This document shows, in pieces, positions 10,506 to 21,594 of a DNA stretch of 64,000 nucleotides (positions are counted from its first letter, which is position 1; each line of letters opens with the position of its first letter). A model generated the notes under the pieces. The model saw nothing but the letters and a program-made list of their open reading frames with translations. It ran no database searches and was not told the DNA's origin. The position numbers and the translations under genes are program-made. The stretch spans positions 24,126,536 through 24,190,535 of the forward strand of contig CM054062.1 of NCBI GenBank assembly GCA_028641055.1. The letters run 5' to 3'. This DNA comes from Alopecurus myosuroides (Eukaryota; Streptophyta; Magnoliopsida; Poales; Poaceae).

Positions 10506-11901
10506 TGAAACTCATGTCTCCACTGATGATTTTGGTAATGATAACAACGCGGGTATAATCTCTAACCTGTTGGTTTAAGTGTCTATAGATCACCCCACAT
10601 ATAATTCACAATGATATTCTTGAGGGATTTTCACACAGGGTTTTTCTGGAGATGATCTTACTGCAGCCGGATTATTCAGGGGCTGCCCCCGGAAATTCCG
10701 GGGTATAAAGACTGGAATTTGTGGCCCCAGCACCTTATCCGGGCCTCTGGTTCCAGCAAAATGGCTAAGTGACATTCTCCATCTGCCCGCGCACAGAAGG
10801 TGGGCCGAATATTTGCCCGGAATATTCCGGGGCAAACTTCCGGCCCTCGGGTCCTTAGCAGTTTTTGGATATTTCGCAGTTGCCCCCGCACAGAGATGGG
10901 GGCGGAATATTGGCTGGAAATTTCCGGCCCCAGAGTATTCAAATTTCCGCCCCCCGAATATTTCAAATTTCCGGCCCTCAGTCCTTAGCATAAATCCAGC
11001 GTGGTGCTGCTGCCCGTGCGAGGAGATGGTGGCGGATTATTGGCCGGAATTTTCCGGCCCCCGATTATTCAAAAATCCGCCCCCCCCGGATATTTCAAAT
11101 ATCCGGCCTAACTGCCCCAGAAATTTCCGGTGCTAACCCCGGAATATTCTGGCCCTCGCGTTCTGCACCGGTCGGAAATTGGAGGAGGCTATAAATAGAT
11201 GTCTTCTTCCTCTAGACAGCTAGTTCGTCCATTCCTCTCTCTCCTCCATTGTTCAAGAGCACAAAACTCCCCGATCTCCCTCCTCCTCCAACCAAACTCG
11301 ATGCCCTTCAAGGATCTCATGGAGGAGGCCTAGATCTACCCTTCTACCAAGCCAAAAATTGTCTTCCCACACCATACCTCTTGGGATCTTGTAATCTCTT
11401 GGTTGCTTTGTCATCCTAGAGAAACCCTAGTGCTTGTAGCTTCCACCTTGTAGCAAGAAGCTTCGGATTGTTGAGAGCCTCCATCTCACTTGTGGAGTAG
11501 CCTCAACCGCTTGTAAAGGTTTGGTCAACGCCTTCAAGTCGACCTCATAGTGGAAACGAGAATCTCCCTCATCGGAGAAGCTCAAGGAGAACAAGGTGTG
11601 CACATCCGTACTATTGAGGAGCGCCTAGGTGTCTCCCCACCTCTCCAACGTTGACGTACTTCTTTTAAGAAGGAACGACGGGAAACATATCCTTGTCTCC
11701 GTGTTTTCTCTTGTGGTTATCTTGTGCCTTGCATTTACTTCTGTTGCCTACTCGTTACTTGTCACATAGGGTGTCTACCTAGTTGCACATCTAGATAACC
11801 AAGTTATTTACTTCCTAAAACCCCTCTAAAATTGAAAAAGGATTAAAATTTGTAGGTCACCTATTCAAACCCCCCCTCTAGTTGACCTTTGTGTACTTTC
11901 A
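10506..11901 (+). repeat. 3' LTR of the SIRE-type Copia element
   Basis: The LTR starts TGAAACTCATGTCTCC after the polypurine tract and ends near CTTTGTGTACTTTCA, about 1.4 kb. It contains a palindrome-rich block (about 10684-11172) built of CCGGAAATTTCCGG-like units and a TATA box (CTATAAATAG) at 11189-11198. Homology with a 5' LTR cannot be checked because none is present here. The end point is set by the terminal CA and could be a few bases off. Confidence 0.68.
11189..11198 (+). promoter_or_regulatory. TATA box in the SIRE-type LTR
   Basis: CTATAAATAG lies directly after the palindrome-rich block and about 710 bp before the LTR end. It is the likely core promoter. Confidence 0.5.
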
Positions 11902-11909
11902 CCGGCTGA

Positions 11910-12243
11910 TCCGCCCGTGAATTGGGCGCTGAAGGAGGATGAGTGCTTGGTCGAAGCATGGAAGACCGTGAGCATCGACCCCATCATCGGCGTGAATAGA
12001 ATGGCGATAACTACTAGAAAAGGATCAAAAGGTCGTTCGACGAGCGCCGGCTTCATGACCCAGAGTAAGGCCACCTCTCCGTCGAACGCGGCGAGAAAGC
12101 TATGGAAAACCATTGGGCCATCATCCAGCAGGCGTGCAACAAGTGGCATGCCATTGAGGAGAAGGTCCACAATAGCCCAGCAAGCGGCGCAAACATCGAG
12201 CAGGAGAAGGTCCACAAATGCCCTTGTTCTTTCACCGACTGAA
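11910..12243 (+). pseudogene. PIF/Harbinger ORF1-like (Myb/SANT) relic
   Basis: The translation NWALKEDECLVEAWKTVSID matches the start of the Myb/SANT-like ORF1 protein carried by plant PIF/Harbinger transposons. After a frameshift near 12020 a second frame keeps family strings such as FDERRLHDPE, MENHWAIIQQACNKWH and NIEQEKVHKC. It is a short fragment with at least one further stop, not a gene. It lies directly after the Copia LTR, so Copia may have inserted next to or into it. Confidence 0.5.
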
Positions 12244-12249
12244 GTGGGG

Positions 12250-13090
12250 ACACTCGACATGTCCCCTACTTGAGCCTATCGGCTGCTACGCTACGGGGAG
12301 CCCACTCGAAGGCTCATCCGGGTCCAAGAAGCCATCCTTAATTTCTTGAAGCACAAGTTGTACGTAGGCTACTAGGACTCATGTAAACCCCTCCTGACCC
12401 CATATATAAAGCCAGGAGGGAGGAGAGAAAGGGGAGGCCGGGGACAAGCCACAACTAGACGCAATCCTAGACTAGACAATGCACGGGACACCCGTACACA
12501 CCATCACGGCATCATCATTTTAATAGCTAGACTATTTCCTCATAATACAGATCAGACAAGCAGGAGTAAGGGTTACCTCTACGAGGGCCCCGAACCTGGG
12601 TAAACCGTGCTCCTTGTTAGCCGATGAGATCACCGGCTCGTATTCGTATCCTAATCTACAAACCCTAGTATCTCATACGAGGGATCTGCCGAGTCAAGGT
12701 CCCGACAGTTGGCGCCGTCTGTGGGACCTGCACTCGCTGGATCTACGGTCTCACCGGCTTCATCCTCTTCAAGATTAAGCTCCGGGCAGAAATCCTGGAC
12801 TGGAATTTCCGGTTCAAACTTGATCCAGATATTCCGGTTTGCTTCTCCTTCAGATCTGGAAACGAGAAGACGTTGACCAAAACCGAATATTTCGATTGGC
12901 TTCAAATAATCTGGTCAAAGAATCTGGTAGACTAGTGCGAAAAATCAGCTCCAACCGGAAACTCCGGTTGGCTCTGAAATTTCCGGTCAAATAATCCGGT
13001 TGACACAAGTACCCAAATCGAAGGAAAAACTCCTCACCCGGAATTTCTGGTTGTCCCTGAAAAATCCGGTTGGAAAATTCGGTTTGTCAT
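12250..13090 (+). mobile_element. Gypsy LTR 3' part, primer binding site and leader fragment
   Basis: An LTR-like stretch with a TATA box (CATATATAAA, 12401-12410) ends in CCCGACA at 12707. It is followed at once by GTTGGCGCCGTCTGTGGGA, a typical plant Gypsy primer binding site. The leader after it (12727-13090) contains repeated CCGGAATTTCCGG- and ATCCGGTTG-like strings. No gag follows. The element was therefore cut off soon after its leader, by deletion or by a later insertion. Lineage is uncertain; Tat-like is possible. Confidence 0.55.
12708..12727 (+). other. Primer binding site of the fragmentary Gypsy element
   Basis: TTGGCGCCGTCTGTGGGA directly follows the LTR terminus CCCGACA. It is complementary in form to a tRNA 3' end and would prime minus-strand synthesis. 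It is a common primer-site form in plant Gypsy elements. Confidence 0.6.
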
Positions 13091-13239
13091 AGTGCCAAAA
13101 TTGGATGATCTATCTTCACCTTCTTTTTCGATGTTCGATGTAGGTGAGAAAATAACCACCTGCACACGTAACACCTTGATAAAAAAAATATCATTAGTAT
13201 TGTTAACTAACACACAAAACCTTAGGAAAAACAAAATGC

Positions 13240-14140
13240 ACTTTCAGGATGCTTTGATGGTGAGAAGAATTTTGTTCGAAGTCTTGGATGTGATCCGGGA
13301 TATCACGAGGACCTTTGGAATGGTCTGTAGATAAAGTTTTATATGTGGAAAATTGTTTTAGAGTTTCAAAAAAAAGTTCGGGATTTTTCTAGGAGTTCCA
13401 GGAATGTTCTAGAAGGTTCTAGAGTCCCACAAGTGGGCCACATGACCCGGGAGGGACACATGGGCCCGGAGGGAAGTAGCTTCCACTAATGGTCTGGCCG
13501 CACCCCTGCCCCAAAGGCACATGCTCCTAAGGAAGAGGGGGGCAAAAAACCCTAGGGGAAAACATGGGAGGCAAGTCCCCACCCCCACCCCCCCAAAGTC
13601 CCTTTGGCCATCAGCCGTAGGCGGCCACCTTGTCCACACACACCCCTCTCCTACCCCATATATAAAGTGAGGGGAGGTGCACCAAGGCTCCCTCACCTGA
13701 AACCCTAAACGCCTAGTTGTCCCCCCCCTCTCCTCTTTCCCGCGGTTGCTTGGCGAAGTCGTGCCGAACTCCACCATACTTCTACCACCACACTGTCGTG
13801 CTGCTGGAATAGATCCCTTCTACCTCTCTGTTGCACTTGCTGGATCAAGGAGGAGGAGACTTTCACGTGACGTATGTTTGCACATCTTGGAGGCACCGTT
13901 TGTTGCGGCGCTGATCGGCTGGATCGCAGGAAAGACGTTATCGACCTAGTACGAATACACCGAGCTGCATTGAAATAAAGCGCTCAACGCATTCATTCTT
14001 AGAGGGTATGTAGATCATATCTAGCACTCTCCCTCTCGTTGCTAGCATCTCCTAGATTGGATCTTGGTTTTTGTAGATTGGATCTCGGTTTTTGTTTGCA
14101 TCTCCTAGATTTTTTTTTGTTTTCTATGCTTCGAATCTCA
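13240..14140 (+). repeat. LTR fragment of another Gypsy-type element
   Basis: The stretch has LTR features: strings such as GTCTTGGATGTGATCCGGGA and TTCTAGAAGGTTCTAGAG, which I associate with Triticeae Gypsy LTRs; a TATA box (CCCATATATAAAGTG, about 13655-13669); and a downstream leader with AAACCCTAA and a GTATGTAGATC string. Boundaries were not resolved and no target duplication was found. Open frames here have no recognisable domain. The family link is from memory and should be treated as tentative. Confidence 0.4.
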
Positions 14141-14184
14141 TCAAGGGTATTAGTTGTGATCTGACCCTATTTGTTCTAAAATTG

Positions 14185-14839
14185 ATGTACAGGTTGTATG
14201 ATATATATAAAGAGACAACCGTGTGGGCTAACCGCGACAATTTATTACGTTTATCTATGAACACCCACCGTGTCCGGGGAGAGGACGCCTTCCGTCGAGC
14301 CTGTGAAGCTCAGAAGATGGACGCAGAGGCAACCTGGTGGTTGATACTATGGCGCACGGAAGAATCCACGAGCATGCGGAGGTGCACCGGATGGGGGTGC
14401 TAGCCAGGACAGAGCGGTGCAGGGTATCATAGCTGGGAGCCCGTTCGCCGATGGGAGGCATTCGTTTGCCTCCCCGCCGTACTACGCTGAGCCGACAACC
14501 AACAACGACGAGGCTGGCCCCTCCAACATGGCGGCTAGCGACGACGAGGCAGGCCCAAGCGGTGTCTAGAATAATAGGTCTAGTTTAAATTTCACGTCGT
14601 CTAGTGCAGTTTAAATTTCAATGCAATGTTATTTATGTTTGTGTTGTGTTTAATATGTTCAAAAAGCAAGATGAATGCAATATGTTTGTGAAAATGCATA
14701 CAAAATTTGGGGATATTTTTAGGGGGGGCGCCATTGTGGGCGACACCCACCAAAGTCGCGTACATATGTCCGGATTCTCAAAGAGGGCATAATTGGGGGA
14801 TGCCAGACATAAATTAAATGGGTTCCCGTGGAGGTGCTC
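14185..14839 (+). mobile_element. PIF/Harbinger-like relic, 3' part
   Basis: The right end, CGTGGAGGTGCTC at 14827-14839, matches the Harbinger-type terminus GGTGGAGATGCTC seen at 15995-16006. The preceding 120 bp (a GAGGGCATAATTGGGGGATG string, then ACATAAATTAAATGGG) is alignable to the end of the next element. The coding-like part (about 14430-14570) reads as the tail of a protein ending EAGPSNMAASDDEAGPSGV. The left end is missing. Confidence 0.42.
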
Positions 14840-14981
14840 TTAAGGACCGTTTGTTTTAGCTTTTGAAATCTAGGACCATATGCAACGCAAGCTAAGAAGA
14901 AGTTCAAACTTCTGGTGCTTCTCTCGGCAGCCCAACTTCCGATTTCTTGTGGAAATCAGCATGGCTTGATTAGCTTCCTAA

Positions 14982-16007
14982 GAGCATCTCCACCTGCACC
15001 CCCCCTCCGAAACAGGACCCACAATGGTCCACTAGGGGGGCCGACCAAAAACCGCAAACGGCGGCACCCCCAAACGTGTCCACCCATGAAATTTGTGTCC
15101 GCACCCCCAGCCCCACCACCGAACTTGGGGGCCTTCCTGGGGTGCCGGACATTGTCCGGTCAGCCCAGCCGCCAAGGAGGCCGCTCGTCATAGACAGAAG
15201 CCGCGTCCAAGGAGGTTGTTCCGCCCGCGTTAATGGTGATGATGGGACGCGACTGGCCACGAGACGACGGGACGCGGTTCGTCGATGTCGCACGCGATGC
15301 ATTTACGCGGGCTACAGCCCGGCTCCCCATGCGGCACCAAGGCCAGCGTGGCCATGACGTGTCACCGCCATTTACTTAGACGGGACGCGTGCTCTCCTTC
15401 ACGCCTCTCCCTGCCCTCCCCCGCCGCTTCCCGCCCAGCTATAAAACCTAGTGTCTCGCCGTAGACAACATCGTCGTAGACAAAACTCGCAACGATGCCG
15501 GGATAACGGAGGAATACCTACGCAGGGTCCGCTCGGAGTCCGCGACCAACCGTGAGCGCCGTCTCCGGCTCGGATTTAGGGTTCCGTCGGCAGAGGAGTA
15601 TGACGGCAACAAGTTGCCGCCGCAGCAGCCAATGGGTCTAGGAAATGTCTGAGTCACTCTAGGGGGCAGGGGCTCCGGCGCCTACAGCTGGGATAACCTC
15701 TTCGAGCACATCCTGTCGGCATTCAAACGGACCGAGGATGTGGAGGTCGAGCTCTATATCGCTAGCGACGGACAAGTATGAGCTCGCCGAGGCTCTACGA
15801 AAGATTGTCGAATCGGATATCCACAGCATCGAGCACAACTAGATAGGTTTAACTCAAATCCCCTTGGATGTTTTTCGATTGGTCTAGTTGAACTTGTGTA
15901 GACTTTAAGAATCGAACGTGTTTGTTGTTAACATAGGTCCGACGCCCCCAAGAGGGCACCATTGAATGTGCCGGACACAAATAAAATAGGTGACGGTGGA
16001 GATGCTA
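14982..16007 (+). mobile_element. Non-autonomous PIF/Harbinger-like element, about 1.0 kb
   Basis: Inverted termini AGCATCTCCACC (14983-14994) and GGTGGAGATGCT (15995-16006) enclose a GC-rich body with a TATA-like box (CTATAAAACC, about 15440-15449) and short decayed coding pieces. No transposase is present. A three-base target duplication could not be confirmed: the left flank reads TAA and the right flank does not match. Terminal motif and subterminal sequence agree with the neighbouring relic at 14185-14839, so the two are related. Confidence 0.5.
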
Positions 16008-17790
16008 CGAGCTTCTCATCTCACGTCTTCGAGTTACCCCTCTCCTTGGCAGCCGTCGGGCACCAGGTCGCCGACCTCCGGCACCTTTTTGTCTGGGCTC
16101 GCTAAGCTCGCCGGTTTGCACTCAAGGAAGGCCACCCACAACGCTAGTACTAATTCACCTTTGACGCCGAAATAGGCCGTAGCCCCTCTATATTAATATA
16201 GCAAACACCCAATACAACTGACAGTTTTGCGATGCTGGGGCGGCAGCAAACATACACCCAAAGAAAACAAACATGGAGACAAAGGCGGATCGACTAAACG
16301 ACGGTGACCCAGAACTGTTGCGCCCTCTCCGACACCGTACCACCGCGCTCCGAGTGCTCGATCGACAGGTACCAAGCAGCACCTTCAAGAAGGAATGCCA
16401 CGCTGCTGCCCGGACCAGCGCATCGGTCCTAGGGTTTCCCCTGGCACAAAGGGAAGCGAACGGGGGTATCCACGGCGCCCTTCAGGAAGGAATGATGCCA
16501 CCCGGAGGTGGCACCGCGGCGAAGTCAGACAAGCCGACAAGGATTTCTCCCGAAGCCCCCCATCCACAACCCCGGACGATCCTAGCACTGGAGCCCCGTG
16601 AGGTCGATCCTCGACCTTCTCCGACAAATTGCCCACCAACATGCGCCAACGATCATGAAGTCACCATCGTCGTCTCACCGAAGTAGTCGCCAGGAGGTCT
16701 GCACACCGAAGGTGATGAGAAGAATGGCCTAGGGTCAGTGGTACCGCGGCCGACGGGAGGGACCAACCTCCACCGCTGAAGGCGGTAGTCGACCGGACGT
16801 AGCCGCTGAGCAGAACAATCCCTATTAGGTCCAGCCGGGTACAACGGGTTTGTAAAGCCCTGAAGGAGCACACCGGTCCTAATAGGGTCCGGTCGGGCCC
16901 AGATGGGCCCGTGAAGCTCACTGCCACGTTGCAATAGGCTGGTTGCCGTCACCATGATCCCCTGCATCCGCATCCTCTCTTTCAGGTATAGATCGGGCCG
17001 CAGGTCGAGCCGGCCCGTCCAAGCCCATATGGGGCCCGACGGGCCCAGATCTGGGCCGCAGAACCCTGCTGGCCATCACTACTGCACGTCGCCGCCTAGT
17101 CCCTGCGTCGCCTGCAGGCACGCCCGCAACACCACCGTGGCTTCATCACCCGGCCGGAGCCGGGCCTCCGCCTCCCAAGGAGCACTGCCGCCTACCTGGG
17201 GAGCCCCGCCTCCTCTAAATCCGTGCGGGGAGAAGGTTTCCGCTACCGCTGATGCTACTCGGGCTTCGCCCAGCAGCCTCTGCCGGCGACGGCGACGGGG
17301 AAGGGGCACGGAGGGGCGGCCAAACGGGGGAAAGCACTGGAGCACTTGTCTTAAGTTGCCGTAAAATGTGGTGCTTTGTTCGCAAGCAAATAGCTTGAAT
17401 GCTAACAAAAAAAGAATTGTTCTCAAGGAGAATGTGAGATCTCCGCATACCTATCATGCGCGAATCTCTCACCTCCGCCATCAGCCATTGCCTATACATC
17501 GATTTCGTGGAAATATTTCGAGACAACGTTACTGCCCATCCAGTCAAGGACATTGTTGAGCTCTACCTCGCCAATCAACCAGTCAGCCAGGTAGCCATGT
17601 CAGATATTTGCCCTTCATCCACTTACTTGCGTTCAAAACGATCTCCTGAAACTTAGAAGGCAATTCCCTCCTTGCATAACATCAGCAACTGACGCAAAAT
17701 ATTTGGGCAAAATGGACTCCATTACTTTGTGGTGGAAGAAATTCACGGACTGCACCTCCGTTGATTTTTTTTCGAAATTTAACCTCTTTC
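16008..17790. other. Unassigned GC-rich repeat-like region
   Basis: No convincing gene is present. The region 16190-17400 is GC-rich with repeated phrases such as CAGCACCTTCAAGAAGGAATG and GGCACCGCGGC, and looks like transposon sequence. On the minus strand a short stretch at 17450-17560 reads MYRQWLMAEVRDSRMI, which could be a decayed gene fragment. I could not place terminal repeats or target duplications. It may be an old LINE or DNA-transposon remnant; I cannot tell which. Confidence 0.3.
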
Positions 17791-17957
17791 TGTAGCGCCC
17801 AACACCTAGGCGCTACATCCTTCTATATAGCGCCCGCTGATTAGGCGCTACACTTCTGTGCACGTGGCGCTGCGGGGCCTGCCGCCTGCCTGCGTGGCGC
17901 CTGGCAGGTGGGCCCGAGCTGTGCATGTGTAGCGCCCCCGTACTAGGCGCTACACAT
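17791..17957. repeat. Left cluster of TGTAGCGCC/GGCGCTACA inverted motifs
   Basis: Three pairs are visible: TGTAGCGCC (17791) with AGGCGCTACA (17808), TATAGCGCCCG with TTAGGCGCTACAC (about 17824-17853), and TGTAGCGCCCC with AGGCGCTACACA (about 17928-17957). Each pair can form a short hairpin. The same motif recurs at 45072-45221. Confidence 0.6.
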
Positions 17958-19597
17958 CGATTCAGTTAAGCCGCGCGCGACCCGCCCCTTCTCTTTATCT
18001 CTCCAGTACGAAACAGAAGATGAAAACGAGCACAACCATGGTGTTTCCTCCTCCCCCTCTCTAAATCTTGCTCAAATTCATCCACATCTGAAGGAAAAGT
18101 GGAGGGATTTGCTCCCCAAGTGCTTTGCCCAGGTATTTCTCCTCCGATCCCCTCTTTTTATCCACAAATTTTCTCAGATTTGACCTCCATATAGCAATTT
18201 CGGTGGAAGCTTAGTTTGTAGTTGGATTTAATTTTGGTATGGAATAATGACTTGTTTGAATTATCTTTAGCATTATAGTAGCTATAGTTTCCATTAGTAA
18301 CAATCTAGTAGGTTATTTTAGTTTAGAAACCAAATTTTTATGTTAGATTATTTGGTTGTTGCTATGAAAATGTGTGGAAATTTTTTGTGCAATTAAATTG
18401 TGGGATACTCACAATGATTTGAAATATGTAGGATGGTGTGGTTACTCGATGATTTCTATGATGTTAAACACCGTGCCTATATGATATCGGAGAATAGTGT
18501 GGTATGATGATTATTTGTGCACTTTAATGTTTCAAATGCCGTGCTCTAGCAAATGTGTTTGATATGTTCTAACCATTTAACTTGTATGTTTGCAGCAACT
18601 TAACCCTTTGAAGATTCGGTATCATGGAGTCTCCGGCCACAAAGAGATGTCGTATGATGAGTGGTAGACACCGTACATCGAGATGGCCGGGCTCCTCCCT
18701 TTCATCCAACTTGTTAGCCGGTCGACCCCAAACTTCAACGCGGGTTCACTTACCGCTCTCATCGACCGGTGGAGACCGGAGACACGTAGTTTCCACCTCT
18801 GTACCGGCGAGATGACTGTCACACTTCAGGATGTTTCCATGATCCTTGCTCTTCCTATTGATGGGAAGCATGTAGCTATGGACACCGATTCTGAAGGGTG
18901 GCATCAGCAGATGTTTGATCTTATTGGTGATGTTCCACCGGAGCCTGCTAACCCGAGTAAAGGGAGAGTCTCAGCCGACGCTCCTTACTCATGGATAGTA
19001 GAGAAGTACAAAAATTGCCAAAACACAAGACAAGGTGTCAGGCACGTAGGCCTTGGCAAGGGGATGGATCTGGTATGGAAATGGATCATGGTGAGAGAGA
19101 GACGAGTGCAAGCGCTTCGGGTTCTTCTCTGCGGATAGAACGGCGAGAGCACGCTCTCCATGCTCTCACAGAGAGAGCAACTGCTGAAACATTGTGGTGG
19201 AGTGGATGCGGTGTGAGTGAGTAGGTGAGTGGCGAGACAGGAGGGATGGGGAGGTTTTATATAGAGAGATCACGGGAAGGGATAGTCTCAGCCTACTTGT
19301 ATCGGCAGGTAATAAATTGGTAAATTATAATGTTTCTTGATATCCATGTTGAACATGTATTGACTTTGCTTTCCATTATGTGCAGCTGGACGATAATTGC
19401 CGTAGGACTATGGCCCAATACGGAGTTGGTGGTTCTATGCTTCTACTCTCCGTGTGGAGCTGGGATCGTATACCAGTTGGACGTCCGAGAGAAATAAGTT
19501 ATGTTGATTGAGCAGCATATGGGAACCACCCTCTACGCCGCGCAACCTGGGCTTACAAGTACGACATTGTATCGGAGGCTCACAGCGATACAGATAA

Positions 19598-19602
19598 CAT
19601 GT
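19598..19602 (+). repeat. Target-site duplication CATGT, left copy
   Basis: CATGT directly precedes the LTR start TGGTACGTGC; the matching copy is at 43298-43302. In the PMD exon the codons read through CATGT once the insertion is removed. Confidence 0.85.
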
Positions 19603-19779
19603 TGGTACGTGCATTTTATATCATCATTTATACCCTCCATATAGGCATTATTGGGATGTTTTATCAATGTTATGTCATTGTTTTGCATGTTTTAGATGAT
19701 TTTATGGGACTTTCCTACAAAGTCCCTATTTTTGGTATTTAATTTCTGGGTGTCAGAAAACACCTGTTTTCATGTTTTT
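19603..19779 (+). repeat. Truncated 5' LTR of Athila element B
   Basis: These 177 bp match the first part of the 3' LTR at 41764 with only a few differences (for example TGGTACG versus TGATACG). The match stops near CATGTTTTT, after which gag coding sequence follows. About 1.35 kb of LTR plus the primer site and leader are missing. Confidence 0.8.
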
Positions 19780-21594
19780 ATGAGAGATGCTTCGCTGAAA
19801 CTTGCTTTATATGAGAGTGCTTATGCTATTAAACCTAAATTTGTTGAAAAAGCACCTCATGATGATGGTTATATTATTCCCCTTGAATTTGTTAAAGCTG
19901 TTAGGAATGAGTATTTTGCAGGGGATGGAACAAAGGCTGCAAGTGATCACATACGGGCTATTGAGGATATATGTGGGCTAATTAGGCTCAAGGCTATTTC
20001 TGAGGAGGAGGTAAAATGCAAGTTATTGTACCAGTCCTTAACTGGTGATGCTCGAAAATGGTATATGTCCCTGGATGAAGAAATTACACATAATTGGGAT
20101 ACTTTTATGAAGGTTTTCTTTCTTAAATATTTTACTCCTAAAGAGGCTTATGAGAACCGTTGCTTTATATTTAATTTTTGTCCACACCTTGGAGAGAGTA
20201 TTACTCAAGCTTGGGGGAGGCTTAAGGACCTCCTTCGTAAGAATCCTTGTCATGATCTCACAAATAAACTTATATTGATAAACTTTTATGTGAGACTACC
20301 TGATAGGCTAAAGCAATATTTGAATGGTTCATCTGGTGGAAGCTTTACAAATAATACTGCAGAAGAAGCTTGGAATTTATTGGAAATTATTTCGAAGAAC
20401 TCTGAATATTGGGACCTAGACAAAGGCAATGAAGCTTATTTTGATTATGGATATTCATGTGTAGAGAACTTCTCTAGTTCTATTTTTTTCAAGAATGTTA
20501 TTAAAGATTTTGGTATTGATCCATATGTTGCAATTGAAATAGCTAAGAAATTTGCTGAGCACATTCGAATTCCTAAAAGTGGCTTTGATTATTATGTTGA
20601 ACCTGTTAAATCTTCTATTGTTGTCCCTAAATTTATTAAAGAAACACCAGTGTCATCTGTAGTAATAGAAGAATATATTGAACCACCTCCCTATCCTGAA
20701 AAAGTTAAAGAGAATTTGCTTATTGCTGTTGCTGACAAAAGTAGAAAGAGATGTTCTCAACCTAAAGAACAGGTGGAAGTCAAGAACCAAGTCTTTATTA
20801 TTAAGCAATTAAATGAAGAAGATCATGTTGATGTTTATTTATGTGAAGATGCTACCAAAGTTATTAAAGGGAATTCATCCAAAGTTGGTAAGCCAATTAT
20901 ATCATGCTCTATTGGTACTTCTTGTTATCATGGTTTATGTGATATTGGAGCAAGCATTAGTGTCATTCCATATTCTCTCTATCAAGAAATTAAGCCTGAT
21001 ATTGATCCTATCACCATGGAAGAAACAGGTATGACCATTCAGCTTGCTAATAAATATTATATTAGTCCCTTTGGAATTGTTAGAGATGTTGAAGTATTGG
21101 TAGGGAAAATAAAATATCCTACTGATTTTATTGTGCTTGGTTGTCCACAAGATTCTTTCTGTCCTATTATATTTGGTAGACCTTTCTTACATACTGTTGG
21201 TGCTGAAATTGATTTGCCTAGAGAAAGGGTGTTTATTGAATGTGCTGGAGAGAAACTTGAATTTAAATTTTCTAAATTTGCTGATAAACCTGCTAAGAAA
21301 GAACCAAAATCTAAAGATATAATTGAAACTCTTGCTTATATAGCTGTAGCTTCATCAGACGTGGTGGAACGTTATATGCTTAATCAGGAAGAGCCATTTA
21401 ATGATGCAGAAAAAGAAGCTTTAGAACAAATATTATGGCAGCAACCTCCACAATTACAGTTGCATATCCCACCTGATAATCTAGGAGTACTCCCACCTCC
21501 TAAAGGAGATCCTAGTTTTGAATTAAAGACTTTGCCTGAAAATCTGAAATATGCATACTTGGATAAGAAAAAATATATATCCTGTTATTATTAG
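19696..21594 (+). CDS. gag-pro: Athila gag-protease ORF (5' end fused to LTR remnant)
   Basis: The open frame of 632 codons starts inside the LTR remnant, so its first ~28 residues are LTR-derived and not true gag. The Retrotrans_gag domain follows (about residues 80-250; GDARKWYMSLDEEITHNWDT, FYVRLPDRLKQYLNG). A retropepsin-like protease lies at about residues 395-530, with DIGASISVIP in the active-site position and IIFGRPFLHTVGA as the flap-side motif. The frame closes at 21594. A one-base shift in an A-run near 21570 separates it from RT, where the downstream frame resumes as IYPVIISANLS. Confidence 0.85.
   Translation: MILWDFPTKSLFLVFNFWVSENTCFHVFMRDASLKLALYESAYAIKPKFVEKAPHDDGYIIPLEFVKAVRNEYFAGDGTKAASDHIRAIEDICGLIRLKAISEEEVKCKLLYQSLTGDARKWYMSLDEEITHNWDTFMKVFFLKYFTPKEAYENRCFIFNFCPHLGESITQAWGRLKDLLRKNPCHDLTNKLILINFYVRLPDRLKQYLNGSSGGSFTNNTAEEAWNLLEIISKNSEYWDLDKGNEAYFDYGYSCVENFSSSIFFKNVIKDFGIDPYVAIEIAKKFAEHIRIPKSGFDYYVEPVKSSIVVPKFIKETPVSSVVIEEYIEPPPYPEKVKENLLIAVADKSRKRCSQPKEQVEVKNQVFIIKQLNEEDHVDVYLCEDATKVIKGNSSKVGKPIISCSIGTSCYHGLCDIGASISVIPYSLYQEIKPDIDPITMEETGMTIQLANKYYISPFGIVRDVEVLVGKIKYPTDFIVLGCPQDSFCPIIFGRPFLHTVGAEIDLPRERVFIECAGEKLEFKFSKFADKPAKKEPKSKDIIETLAYIAVASSDVVERYMLNQEEPFNDAEKEALEQILWQQPPQLQLHIPPDNLGVLPPPKGDPSFELKTLPENLKYAYLDKKKYISCYY

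Larger units (their letters stand above)
1883..11901 (+). mobile_element. SIRE/Maximus-type Ty1-Copia retrotransposon, lacking its 5' LTR in the window
   Basis: A Copia element in the order gag, protease, integrase, RT, RNase H. It belongs to the SIRE group because gag is long with a coiled-coil extension, pol is followed by a further 1.5-kb gene region at 8.7-10.2 kb, and the LTR is long. The 5' LTR and primer site are missing; the Athila LTR ends exactly where Copia leader or gag sequence begins. A polypurine tract (AAAAAGGGGGAGATTG) precedes the 3' LTR at 10506. All reading frames carry stops and frameshifts, so the copy is inactive. Confidence 0.82.

Noticed and set aside
15076..15357. 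Short Arg/Pro-rich frames in the 15-17 kb region as possible genes
   Set aside because: GC-rich repeat sequence with frames on all strands, no domain and no splice or codon pattern.
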